This document shows positions 1-6,680 of a stretch of DNA of 10,659 bases, one piece after another (within the stretch, counting starts at the first letter, position 1; each line of letters opens with the position of its first letter). The DNA comes from Bacteroides sp. GTDB taxonomy: Bacteria; Bacteroidota; Bacteroidia; Bacteroidales; Bacteroidaceae. The notes beneath the pieces were generated by a model that was given only the letters and a program-made list of their open reading frames with translations, searched no databases and was not told the origin of the DNA. The stretch covers positions 1 to 10,659 of the forward strand of contig DXOJ01000806.1 in NCBI GenBank assembly GCA_019412865.1. Direction: 5' to 3'. A program made the position numbers and the translations under genes.

Positions 1-59
1 ATATGCACAACTTATTTCCTGACATTTTTTAGTGAATTAATTCCGCCAACGGGTTCACT

Positions 60-710
60 TTGTCAACTACAGGTATTTGGCTAATTGATGAAGATGAACT
101 TCTTATAGAAGAAGATGGCGAATGGTGGGATAAGTCTGACGAATTATCTTTTTTCCTAAGATGGCAGAATCCTGATTCCATAAATTCTCCATTAACCCTA
201 AAGATGCTGTTTTATTCAATAGTTGATAGTATTATACAAGATAGACATAGATCTTGTGGATATGGACACTCTATTCGGATTGAAGATATAGGTCGCAGTT
301 ATAGTGAAAATGCAATACGGGAAAAACGGAAAGAGATAGAAAAAGTGATACTTGAGGTCTTAACAGATGAATTTACTAAAATTGACAATACAAGTTCAAA
401 TCCTCATGCAAATGCTTCCGATGAGAGGATGAAGAAAACTCCTGAAGCAGCAGAAAGATTGAGTGCTCTTAAACCAAAAGGTTCTACTACAATAGATCCT
501 AGACTAGAAGCAATAGAAAGAAGAGAAAAAGAGTGGTATGACCCATCTACTGCTATCGGAAGAAAGCATCTTGCAAGGAAAAGTTGGAAAGATTTGCCGA
601 ATAAAGTAAGGTCCTTAATACTTCATAAATATGAGATGTCAGAGAGTGATGTAAAGAAGTATTGGGATGGTTCGGACTATATAATGAGAGAAGATTATAT
701 ATTAAAGTAG
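60..710 (+). CDS. Hypothetical protein, possibly an N-terminally shortened or broken gene
   Basis: I do not recognise a family. The open frame starts after consecutive in-frame TAG and TGA stops at 30-35; its first usable initiator is TTG at 60, and the first ATG is at 204 (residue 49). The stretch before that ATG looks like real protein: strongly acidic and aromatic (GIWLIDEDELLIEEDGEWW near residues 5-23). The middle (about 110-150) is polar and probably disordered. The C-terminal part (about 150-216) is basic-aromatic and predicted helical. There is no signal peptide or membrane segment. No clear ribosome site precedes the TTG, so either it starts there, starts at 204, or is the 3' part of a gene whose 5' part is interrupted by the two stops. 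The DNA is more AT-rich than the fic gene downstream, which suggests it lies outside that module. No terminator is visible after it. Confidence 0.6.
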   Translation: MSTTGIWLIDEDELLIEEDGEWWDKSDELSFFLRWQNPDSINSPLTLKMLFYSIVDSIIQDRHRSCGYGHSIRIEDIGRSYSENAIREKRKEIEKVILEVLTDEFTKIDNTSSNPHANASDERMKKTPEAAERLSALKPKGSTTIDPRLEAIERREKEWYDPSTAIGRKHLARKSWKDLPNKVRSLILHKYEMSESDVKKYWDGSDYIMREDYILK

Positions 711-827
711 TGTAAGCCGAATAGTTTAGGGCGTAATCTTTCATATTCTTAACTTTGGATGAAAAATATGGTATTAGTGGAATGTAAGTAAATGTCATAG
801 CAATCAGACGCTTTGATGTGTATATCA

Positions 828-842
828 TCGCAAATTTTGCGA
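828..842. repeat. Upstream palindrome, candidate operator copy 1
   Basis: TCGCAAATTTTGCGA is a perfect palindrome with 7-bp arms around one central base. It belongs to a 21-bp direct repeat (828-848) that recurs at 891-911 with two mismatches. It lies just upstream of the -33 element of the fic promoter, the usual position for a second operator or an upstream anchoring site. Confidence 0.6.
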
Positions 843-858
843 CATTATCCTGCTTTTG

Positions 859-890
859 TTTGGCAATACGACATTAAATTGTTAACTTTG
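859..890 (+). promoter_or_regulatory. Bacteroides-type promoter of fic
   Basis: TTTG at 859-862 matches the Bacteroides -33 element. TAACTTTG at 883-890 is an exact match to the -7 consensus TAnnTTTG, and the 20-bp spacer is within the usual 19-21. Transcription should begin a few bases after 890, about 50 nt before the fic ATG at 947. The last G of the -7 box is also the first base of the downstream palindrome (890-906), so a protein bound there would cover the start site. Confidence 0.65.
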
Positions 891-906
891 TCGCAAATAT
901 TGCGAC
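890..906. repeat. Downstream palindrome, candidate operator copy 2
   Basis: GTCGCAA (890-896) and TTGCGAC (900-906) form 7-bp inverted arms around ATA. It repeats the sequence of the upstream copy exactly 63 bp away, which is six turns of B-DNA, so both sites face the same side of the helix. It overlaps the end of the -7 box and the predicted start of transcription, a position suited to repression. A partial third copy (CGACATTA at 869-876) lies between them. Confidence 0.6.
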
Positions 907-946
907 GTTATTCATGGCTTAATGCTGCACAAACAGATTTAAGAAG

Positions 947-2236
947 ATGTATATATACGAAAGAGATAATTGGACAGCCTTCCAATGGGATGTTACCGAA
1001 CTGACAGCACTTTTGGAAGAGGTGAACCGTAAGCAGGGGTTGCTGTACGGCAGACTTGCCTCGCTTGGCTTTGACAGCAAACTAAAGGCGATGGCGGAGA
1101 ACCTGACGTATGATGTGGTCTATTCGTCAGAAATAGAGGGCATACGCCTGAATGTGGATGAGGTGCGCTCGTCCATAGCCCGAAAATTGGGCATTGAGAA
1201 TGTGAAACAAACGGCACCATCCCACTATGTGGATTCTGTCGTGGCGGTCATGCTCGATGCTGTGAACCACTACGACCAACCACTGACCAAAGAGAAACTT
1301 TGCGCATGGCAAGCAGCATTCTTTCCTACAGGTTATAGTGAAGGCTCACAGATAGAGGTGGGAAAGTACCGAACAAACGAAGAGCATATTGTTTCTGGCA
1401 TGTTCGGGCGTGAGAAAATTCATTATATCGCTCCTTCACCCGAGCGTGTGGAGGCGGAAATGGCCCAATTTCTTGACTGGTTCAACCGTCAGGAAAACGT
1501 AAATTCGGTTATTCGGTCGGCCATCGCACATTTCTGGTTTATCAGTATTCATCCTTTTGAAGATGGAAACGGACGATTGGCACGCATACTTTCAGATATG
1601 CTGCTAGCTCGTGCAGACAAGAGCGAGTTCCGCTTTTATAATATCTCCTCCCAAATCAACAAGGACAAGAAACACTATTATGATATTCTGGAAAGGGCGC
1701 AGCATGGCGACGGTGACATCACGGAGTGGATTCTGTGGTATGCCAGTACATTGTCTGCTGCACTTGATGAAGCAAATAACATCGTCAGCACCATCCTGAA
1801 CAAAAGTTTCTTTTGGCAGAAGGCTTCCTCCGTGCCTATGAGTAAGAGGCAAACAGATATGCTGAACTTGTTCCTTGATGGTTATGAGGCCAAAATAACC
1901 TCTAAGACTTGGGCAACATTGGCAAAATGCTCCAAAGATACAGCCATACGAGACATTCAAGACCTGATAGAAAAGGACATCTTGCGAGAGGATATACCCG
2001 GTGCCAAACGACCGAGTTATTCCATCATATATGACCCGGAAGACATCACGGTATTCTTTTCTGAAGTCCGTATAGAAGAACAAAATGGAACTCCATATAT
2101 CAAGGCTCTTTACAAGGGTAAGGTACAGGTATGCGAGCGAGTCCTACCCTTAGATGCAAAGCGGTTTGAAAATGGCGACCTTCCATTGGAGAACTTGCTC
2201 GCCAAGTATTGCTCCTACCTCAGAAGTGGTGCATAA
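947..2236 (+). CDS. Fic family protein (DUF4172-Fic-winged helix), probable AMP-transferase and autoregulator
   Basis: Fic enzymes usually transfer AMP from ATP to a hydroxyl side chain of a target protein. Residues 3-80 match the DUF4172 N-terminal domain. They contain the self-inhibitory motif [ST]xxxE[GN] as SSEIEG at 60-65, with E64 expected to block ATP gamma-phosphate binding (class II Fic, inhibitor N-terminal to the Fic core). The complete active loop HPFEDGNGR spans 202-210, with catalytic H202, so the enzyme appears intact. Residues about 298-362 look like a winged-helix DNA-binding domain (MSKRQTDMLNLFL, then KITSKTWATLAKCSKDTAIRDIQDL). The last 65 residues or so form an extra tail beyond the usual 365-375-residue plan of this type; I do not recognise it. 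ATG 947 begins with the MYIYER start typical of DUF4172. Paired palindromes in the promoter suggest the protein represses its own gene. No separate antitoxin is adjacent. The target is unknown. Confidence 0.92.
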   Translation: MYIYERDNWTAFQWDVTELTALLEEVNRKQGLLYGRLASLGFDSKLKAMAENLTYDVVYSSEIEGIRLNVDEVRSSIARKLGIENVKQTAPSHYVDSVVAVMLDAVNHYDQPLTKEKLCAWQAAFFPTGYSEGSQIEVGKYRTNEEHIVSGMFGREKIHYIAPSPERVEAEMAQFLDWFNRQENVNSVIRSAIAHFWFISIHPFEDGNGRLARILSDMLLARADKSEFRFYNISSQINKDKKHYYDILERAQHGDGDITEWILWYASTLSAALDEANNIVSTILNKSFFWQKASSVPMSKRQTDMLNLFLDGYEAKITSKTWATLAKCSKDTAIRDIQDLIEKDILREDIPGAKRPSYSIIYDPEDITVFFSEVRIEEQNGTPYIKALYKGKVQVCERVLPLDAKRFENGDLPLENLLAKYCSYLRSGA

Positions 2237-2261
2237 GTTAAAAACATACCGTGATACGTTA

Positions 2262-2313
2262 AAAGCACCTCGGCAGAAATCGACATGATTTTTACCGAGG
2301 TGCTTTCTTTTTG
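2262..2313 (+). terminator. Rho-independent terminator after fic
   Basis: A perfect 12-bp stem pairs 2262-2273 (AAAGCACCTCGG) with 2295-2306, followed by CTTTTTG at 2307-2313. Inside the loop a second 5-bp stem (2277-2281 with 2287-2291) can form. The A-rich left flank gives partial function in the reverse direction too. It separates fic from the mobilization cassette, so the two are likely independent transcription units. Confidence 0.9.
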
Positions 2314-2373
2314 TTCCACCGTAATTTCGCAGCATAAACTTCAAAACAACATGTTATGCAAGGAAATTTTATA

Positions 2374-2661
2374 ATGTTACAGAAGGACGACCTGAAGCAG
2401 GTTGTCGCTGAAATGGTTGAAGAGTTGGTCGGTAAGAAATCGCAAACCGACCTGTCCGTAGAAGAGAGTGATGAATACTTCACACGTGACCAAGTATGTG
2501 AACGGCTCCACATTACCTACACCACGCTGTGGCGTATGCAGAAGGAGGGAACGATTATCGTTCACAAACTTGGAGGCAGAAATCTCTACTCAAAAAAGGA
2601 AATCACCTCGCTTGTGAAGTCCAAGGTTCAAGGTGCGTGTGGCAATGGTTTGACTGTTTAA
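2374..2661 (+). CDS. Small helix-turn-helix (HTH_17/excisionase-like) DNA-binding protein
   Basis: The C-terminal two thirds carry a MerR/excisionase-type winged helix-turn-helix: YFTRDQVCERLHITYTTLWRMQKEG, then IIVHKLGGRNLYSKKEI. This is typical of small proteins in Bacteroidales mobile elements that act as recombination directionality factors or regulators of the mobilization genes. The N-terminal 30 residues are an acidic helix likely to mediate dimerisation. ATG 2374 (95 residues) is preferred because AAGGAA at 2360-2365 lies at ribosome-site distance; ATG 2356 would add six residues. It is the first gene of the cassette, 13 bp before the helicase, so it may regulate it. With no integrase in view, an Xis role is inference; transcription control is equally possible. 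Confidence 0.8.
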   Translation: MLQKDDLKQVVAEMVEELVGKKSQTDLSVEESDEYFTRDQVCERLHITYTTLWRMQKEGTIIVHKLGGRNLYSKKEITSLVKSKVQGACGNGLTV

Positions 2662-2674
2662 TCAAGGAAGCGTT

Positions 2675-3868
2675 ATGGAAGAACAATACATCCGAGTAGG
2701 GACTACTATATATAAGGTAGTACAGCAGCCTTTGGCTGATGGAACGACCACCACTCGCCGCATACCGTGGAGCTTTGGCACAATCCGCCAAGACTACGGC
2801 AGAGACAACATACCTCCCATCGCAAAGTATGATGGATTTTGCACGGTGCCAAGCCATGCGGACTATCAGAAGGAAGTCAGTGGCTTCTACAACCTCTATG
2901 AACCCATTGACCATGTTCCGGCAGAGGGCGATTTCTCCGATATAGAGAAGTTGCTGCGGCATATCTTTGAAGAACAATATGAGTTGGGACTGGACTATAT
3001 GCAGTTGCTCTATATGCAACCTACGCAGAAGTTGCCCATCCTCCTGTTGGTGTCAGAGGAACGTAATACAGGCAAGACAACTTTCCTGAATTTCCTTAAA
3101 GCCATCTTTCAGGACAATGCCACTTTTAATACGAATGAGGATTTCAGGAGCCAGTTCAATGCAGACTGGGCTGGCAAGCTACTCATCGTTGTGGATGAAG
3201 TGCTGCTGAGCCGCAGGGAGGATTCAGAACGCTTGAAGAATCTCAGTACGGCTCAAACCTACAAGGTGGAGGCAAAGGGTAAGGACAGGCAGGAGGTCAA
3301 TTTCTTTGCCAAGTTTGTGCTCTGTTCCAATAACGAACTCTATCCCGTTATCATTGATCCGGGAGAAAACCGCTATTGGGTACGCAAAATCCGTCCTCTT
3401 GAAAGTGATGATACCAACTTTCTACAGAAACTCAGAGAGCAGATACCTGCCTTTCTCTATTATTTGCAGCATCGCTCTCTCTCCACCTTCAAGGAAGGGC
3501 GCATGTGGTTCAATCCAGCACTTATCAGAACAGAAGCACTTGACCGCATCATTCGGTGTAACCGCAATCATACGGAGTTGGACATGGTAGAACTGATACG
3601 TGATATTATGGAGACGCAAAATGTGGATAAGGTGTCTTTTATCCCACAGGACTTGATACCCATTTTTTCAATGAACGGGGTCAAGGTAGAGCTATGGCAG
3701 ATACGAAAGGTAGTGAAGGATGTCTGGCGACTCACGCCCGCCCACAATGCGCTTACCTATACCACATATCAGTGCGACTGTTGTAAGCCAGGGAGGCTTT
3801 CTTCCATTAGCAGGGTTGGACGCTTCTATACGGTGACAAAGGACTTCATTGACTCTCTGGGGATATAA
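2675..3868 (+). CDS. Primase-helicase family protein (DUF5906-like, SF3-type ATPase)
   Basis: A predicted ATP-driven DNA helicase that would act in replication of the excised or transferred element. Residues 1-115 form an element-specific N-terminal domain without a recognisable catalytic primase motif. The ATPase core follows: Walker A SEERNTGKTT (127-136, K134), Walker B LLIVVDE (169-175, D174/E175), a superfamily-3 motif C-like FVLCSNNE (214-221) with the asparagine sensor, and arginines in NRYWVRKIR (232-240) that may serve as finger residues. The C-terminal 120 residues look like a small winged-helix region (about 330-370) and contain a CDCC cluster. ATG 2675 is preceded by AGGAAG at 2665-2670. 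At 397 residues it is short for primase-helicase fusions but usual for the version in Bacteroidales mobilizable islands, where the Toprim protein is separate and follows, as here. Confidence 0.85.
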   Translation: MEEQYIRVGTTIYKVVQQPLADGTTTTRRIPWSFGTIRQDYGRDNIPPIAKYDGFCTVPSHADYQKEVSGFYNLYEPIDHVPAEGDFSDIEKLLRHIFEEQYELGLDYMQLLYMQPTQKLPILLLVSEERNTGKTTFLNFLKAIFQDNATFNTNEDFRSQFNADWAGKLLIVVDEVLLSRREDSERLKNLSTAQTYKVEAKGKDRQEVNFFAKFVLCSNNELYPVIIDPGENRYWVRKIRPLESDDTNFLQKLREQIPAFLYYLQHRSLSTFKEGRMWFNPALIRTEALDRIIRCNRNHTELDMVELIRDIMETQNVDKVSFIPQDLIPIFSMNGVKVELWQIRKVVKDVWRLTPAHNALTYTTYQCDCCKPGRLSSISRVGRFYTVTKDFIDSLGI

Positions 3869-4043
3869 CACCTTATTGAGTCGTTGAATTGTTGAAAAGA
3901 GCATATGAATGAATGATTCTCAAATAGATACAATTCAACATCACTTCAACAAATCAGACATGACTGGGCAAAAGAGAAAGCTAATTTTTCTTTTCACCAG
4001 CCGTATATCTCAACAACTCAACATTTCAACAATTCAATCTCGT
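3869..4043. repeat. Iteron-like TCAACA repeats and 14-bp inverted repeat in the primase leader
   Basis: TCAACA occurs at 3935, 3946, 4010, 4018 and 4026; the last three form a strict 8-bp tandem series with a degenerate fourth unit at 4034. A perfect 14-bp inverted repeat pairs TTGAATTGTTGAAA (3884-3897) with TTTCAACAATTCAA (4024-4037), enclosing the gap. The reading frame of the next gene can be extended back to 3909, but the low-complexity repeats and the downstream ATG ATG at 4044-4049 make this non-coding leader. Lying between a helicase and a primase gene, it could be a replication origin or a leader hairpin controlling the primase. Such runs may also be common Bacteroidales intergenic sequence. 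Confidence 0.5.
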
Positions 4044-4907
4044 ATGATGACTATACAAGAAATAAAGACAATCCAAATATCTGACTTCCTTGCAAACAAA
4101 GGCTATGAACCTGTAAGCAAGAAGGGAAGTAAGTGGTGGTACCTGTCACCACTCCATTCTGAGCGAACCGCCTCGTTCAAGGTTGACCAAACCAAAAACC
4201 TATGGTATGATTTCGGATTGGGTAAAGGTGGTAACATCCTTGATTTGGCAATGGAGTTATACCACACTGAAAGCATTTCAGAAGTATTGCATCTGATGAG
4301 CCAGACTGCTATCATCCCTATTCAACAGAGGACAGCAATAAAGCCCGAAGAAAAATCCTCTTTTGAGGTCATAGAGGTAAAGGTTCTTGAACATCCGGCT
4401 CTATTGAAATATCTTTCATCAAGGGGTATCAGTTCCACAGTCGCCAAAAGTCAATGCGTGGAAATACACTACAAAGTAAGTGGGAAGAACTACTTCGCTA
4501 TTGGTTTCAAGAATGATGCTGGTGGCTATGAGCTTCGCAATCCTTACTTCAAGGGATGTATTGCCCCAAAAGCATTTACCACGATTGCAAAGCATGGAAC
4601 AGAGTGCCATGTGTTTGAAGGGTTCATGGATTACCTTTCCTATCTCGTCCTGTATGGTAAGTGCGATGCTGTGGTGCTTAATTCCATAGTAAACATTCCG
4701 CAAGCCTTGCCAGTTCTTGAACGATATTCACAAGTATTCTGTCATCTGGACAATGATGCGGCAGGGCGAATGGGCACACAACAAATCGCCACAGCCCTGG
4801 GGAAAAAGAGTACTGATATGGCGCACGAATATGAAGGGAACAAAGACCTCAACGAATATCTGATAAACAATGCAGCACCTCAACGTTACAAAAGTTTTGT
4901 GCGGTGA
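4044..4907 (+). CDS. Toprim domain DNA primase-like protein with zinc-less CHC2-type N-terminus
   Basis: A DnaG-related protein of Bacteroidales mobilizable elements, expected to lay primers on the element's single strand. The start is taken at ATG 4044 (287 residues); ATG 4047 is equivalent. N-terminal residues 30-65 follow the DnaG CHC2 zinc-binding fold (YLSPLHSERTASFKV, then LWYDFGLGKGGNILDLAM), but the usual zinc cysteines are absent, leaving only the histidine. The Toprim domain occupies the C-terminal half, with the catalytic glutamate in VFEGFMDY (E192) and the metal-binding pair in HLDNDAAGR (D236, D238). The Toprim motifs look complete. The DnaG RNA-polymerase basic subdomain and helicase-binding domain are reduced or missing. 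It pairs functionally with the helicase upstream and ends 125 bp before mobC. Confidence 0.85.
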   Translation: MMTIQEIKTIQISDFLANKGYEPVSKKGSKWWYLSPLHSERTASFKVDQTKNLWYDFGLGKGGNILDLAMELYHTESISEVLHLMSQTAIIPIQQRTAIKPEEKSSFEVIEVKVLEHPALLKYLSSRGISSTVAKSQCVEIHYKVSGKNYFAIGFKNDAGGYELRNPYFKGCIAPKAFTTIAKHGTECHVFEGFMDYLSYLVLYGKCDAVVLNSIVNIPQALPVLERYSQVFCHLDNDAAGRMGTQQIATALGKKSTDMAHEYEGNKDLNEYLINNAAPQRYKSFVR

Positions 4908-5032
4908 ATTTGATAGCGGTGTTGCAAGAAATACCAATGTCATACAAAACTTGCTTCGCTTGCCCGTATGCCGATGGACTTCTTGAACGCTCGCAAGCTC
5001 GCATTGGGTTACACACATTAAAATCACCAATT
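4908..5032. other. Candidate origin of transfer (oriT) upstream of mobC
   Basis: This 125-bp stretch sits between the primase gene and mobC, the usual position of oriT next to relaxosome genes in Bacteroidales mobilizable elements. It holds an inverted repeat GCTTGC (4958-4963) and GCAAGC (4993-4998) and related clustered copies: TTGCTTCGCTTGCC at 4951-4964 and GCTCGCAAGCTCGC at 4989-5002. An in-frame extension of mobC runs through it from 4904, but that would put 43 extra residues before the ribbon-helix-helix protein and is probably fortuitous. I cannot identify a nick sequence by match to a known consensus, so the placement rests on context and repeats. Confidence 0.4.
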
Positions 5033-5404
5033 ATGAAAAAGAGAAATACAGAAAAGGACATGCCAAAATATACGAGCCGTCTTATGGTGAGACTGACACC
5101 GCAGCTTCATAAGGAAATAGAAGAATATGCCTCGCTTTGTGGACTGACCACAAGTGCATACGCACGCAAACGGCTGGAAGGGAAATATCCCAAGCGGAGG
5201 TTGACGGACAAAGAAATGGAAGCATTGAACAGCCTTTCAGATGCCAGAGGAGATATACAGAAACTGTTTGGTTTCCTAAAAGGGCGACCTCTGTCAGAAC
5301 GCGAGAATATTCTGCGTAGTGAAATATTCATGAAGCAGTGGCGGTTGAGTGCAGAAATGATACTTAACCGCATGATAGAGATTGAAAAATATTTAACCCA
5401 ATAA
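5033..5404 (+). CDS. mobC: MobC-type relaxosome accessory protein (ribbon-helix-helix)
   Basis: A small basic protein that binds oriT and helps the relaxase open and nick DNA. From the preferred ATG at 5033 it has 123 residues, the usual size; an alternative start at 4904 (166 residues) would cover the presumed oriT. Residues about 13-50 fit a ribbon-helix-helix domain: strand TSRLMVRLTP, then helices QLHKEIEEYASLCGL and TTSAYARKRLEG, the last matching the MobC signature in which a serine/alanine-rich turn precedes an arginine-rich helix. The C-terminal half (60-123) is helical and charged and should mediate oligomerisation or relaxase contact. It lies 13 bp before mobB and is certainly co-transcribed with it. 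Confidence 0.85.
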   Translation: MKKRNTEKDMPKYTSRLMVRLTPQLHKEIEEYASLCGLTTSAYARKRLEGKYPKRRLTDKEMEALNSLSDARGDIQKLFGFLKGRPLSERENILRSEIFMKQWRLSAEMILNRMIEIEKYLTQ

Positions 5405-5417
5405 TTCCCCAATAGAT

Positions 5418-6650
5418 ATGATAGCCAAAGCAAAAGTTATAAGTCATGGTGCAAATGCCATACGTTACTCTGTAGATAAGGATAAGGCTGAGATTGTAAA
5501 AACTAATCTTCTTCCAAATGATATTGCTCCAACAGCGATGTGGGCAAGGATGCTCGCTTTGCAAAAGAGATTTGAAGATAAATTGAATCGGCATCATCCT
5601 CTCAAACGAAATATGATACGAATGGAGGTTTCCCCAACAACAGAAGAAACACAAGGTTGGGAAATGAAAGACTGGCAAAAGCTGGCGGACGATTTCATCA
5701 GAGAATTTGATGCAATTGACCTTTCTGCTAAGTCAAAACGCAAAAGCGCAATGGCAACCAATCTCAAAAACAGCCAATATGTGGTTGCTCTACACCATGA
5801 CAGCAAGAGCGGTATCATGCACCTTCATATTGATGCGAACCGCATAGACATGACGGGTAATGTGAACGATGCCCATTATATCTATGAGAGGGCGATGATG
5901 GCAGCATCAAAGATTTCACAACAACGGGGTTGGATGGATGCACAGGAGGTGAGCCAACGCAATAAGGATGAGATTACACAAGATTGCCTGTCTGTATTGG
6001 CTAAAATGCCATACTTCAATTGGGAACTTTATGTTAGATACCTCTATCAAAAAGGGTATGATGTGAGGCAACACTCGGACAATAATGGTCAAGTTCGAGG
6101 TTATTCCATCAAACGAGGCAATTCCACATATAAGTCTTCCGAACTGGGGAAAGGTCGTTGCCTCATGCCTTCAAAGATAGAAATGACATGGGCGAAGCTG
6201 CATCGTCAAAATCAAGAGAAGAGTATACCAACTTCACAAAGACAAGGAAAGACTAAACATCATCCTCAAATGCAATCGGAAGAGAAGCTTTTGGGCGTTG
6301 TGGAAAAGGACTCTGTAATGCGCCATTTCGACTTCTCTACTGACGAGTTCCATCATTACCCGGTTGATATACCTCAGAGCTGTCTGGAGGTAATCGACAA
6401 GAACATTGCCCTTGACACCGATAATGTATTTGCTAAGATTGGTGATGTGCAGAAGACCGCGATTCTTCTGTTTGCAGAATACATTGATGCCGCTACTACC
6501 ATTGCAGCCCAGTCTGGCGGCGGAGGAGGTGGAGCAACTTCTGGTTGGGGACGTGACAAAGATGACGATGACTTAAAATGGGCATATCGTTGCGCAATGA
6601 TGGCAAACCTCTTGTGTCATCCTCGCAGGAAACAAAGATATGGTAGATAA
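5418..6650 (+). CDS. mobB: Relaxase/mobilization nuclease (MobB)
   Basis: The relaxase nicks one strand at oriT, stays bound to its 5' end through a tyrosine, and is carried into the recipient by a co-resident conjugation system. The N-terminal half matches the relaxase/mobilization nuclease family of Bacteroides MobB proteins. Y17 in NAIRYSVDKDKAE is the likely catalytic tyrosine. The metal-binding histidine motif is YVVALHHDSKSGIMHLHIDANR (120-142), with H127, H135 and H137 as likely ligands. Residues 180-260 form a second helical region including KGYDVRQHSDNNGQVRGYSIKRGNSTYKSSELGKGR, a conserved-looking DNA-binding segment. The tail has a flexible run of six glycines (366-371) followed by an aspartate cluster (RDKDDDD), and ends basic (RRKQRYGR). 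Length 410 is normal for this group. No truncation is seen. Confidence 0.9.
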   Translation: MIAKAKVISHGANAIRYSVDKDKAEIVKTNLLPNDIAPTAMWARMLALQKRFEDKLNRHHPLKRNMIRMEVSPTTEETQGWEMKDWQKLADDFIREFDAIDLSAKSKRKSAMATNLKNSQYVVALHHDSKSGIMHLHIDANRIDMTGNVNDAHYIYERAMMAASKISQQRGWMDAQEVSQRNKDEITQDCLSVLAKMPYFNWELYVRYLYQKGYDVRQHSDNNGQVRGYSIKRGNSTYKSSELGKGRCLMPSKIEMTWAKLHRQNQEKSIPTSQRQGKTKHHPQMQSEEKLLGVVEKDSVMRHFDFSTDEFHHYPVDIPQSCLEVIDKNIALDTDNVFAKIGDVQKTAILLFAEYIDAATTIAAQSGGGGGGATSGWGRDKDDDDLKWAYRCAMMANLLCHPRRKQRYGR

Positions 6651-6680
6651 CAAAAACTTTCATTAAAAAGTATTATCCAA

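Larger units (their letters stand above)
711..946 (+). promoter_or_regulatory. Regulatory region upstream of fic
   Basis: This 236-bp gap has no convincing gene. It holds two copies of a palindromic repeat (828-842 and 890-906), a good Bacteroides-type promoter (859-890) and a second possible -7 box (TAACTTTG, 750-757). The second box has only a weak TTTA-like -33 element at 725-728, 21 bp upstream. An 11-codon reading frame (759-791) follows that box, but nothing supports its expression. If the upstream box is used, the fic transcript would carry a leader of about 180 nt containing both palindromes. Confidence 0.55.

Noticed and set aside
31..59. Inverted repeat AGTGAA/TTCACT
   Set aside because: Six-bp arms with a 17-nt loop and no U-run are easily found by chance.
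813..1004. 63-codon plus-strand reading frame across the fic promoter and start
   Set aside because: It covers both palindromes, the promoter and the first codons of fic in another frame, and the peptide has no domain character.
947..2236. Fic toxin-antitoxin pair
   Set aside because: No small antitoxin gene lies next to it; the inhibitory motif is inside the same protein.
2310..2342. Promoter for the HTH gene (TTTG at 2310-2313, TAAACTTC at 2335-2342)
   Set aside because: Spacing of 21 bp fits, but the -7 box has two mismatches and the first element overlaps the terminator tail, so it is too weak to list.
3935..4037. CRISPR-like array
   Set aside because: Units are only 6-8 bp with no spacers of regular length and no cas genes.
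3909..4043. N-terminal 45 codons of the long form of the Toprim protein
   Set aside because: They translate repetitive TCAACA DNA and precede an ATG ATG that gives the usual protein length; treated as leader.
4904..5032. N-terminal 43 codons of the long form of MobC
   Set aside because: The ribbon-helix-helix protein of usual length starts at 5033 and this stretch better fits an oriT gap.
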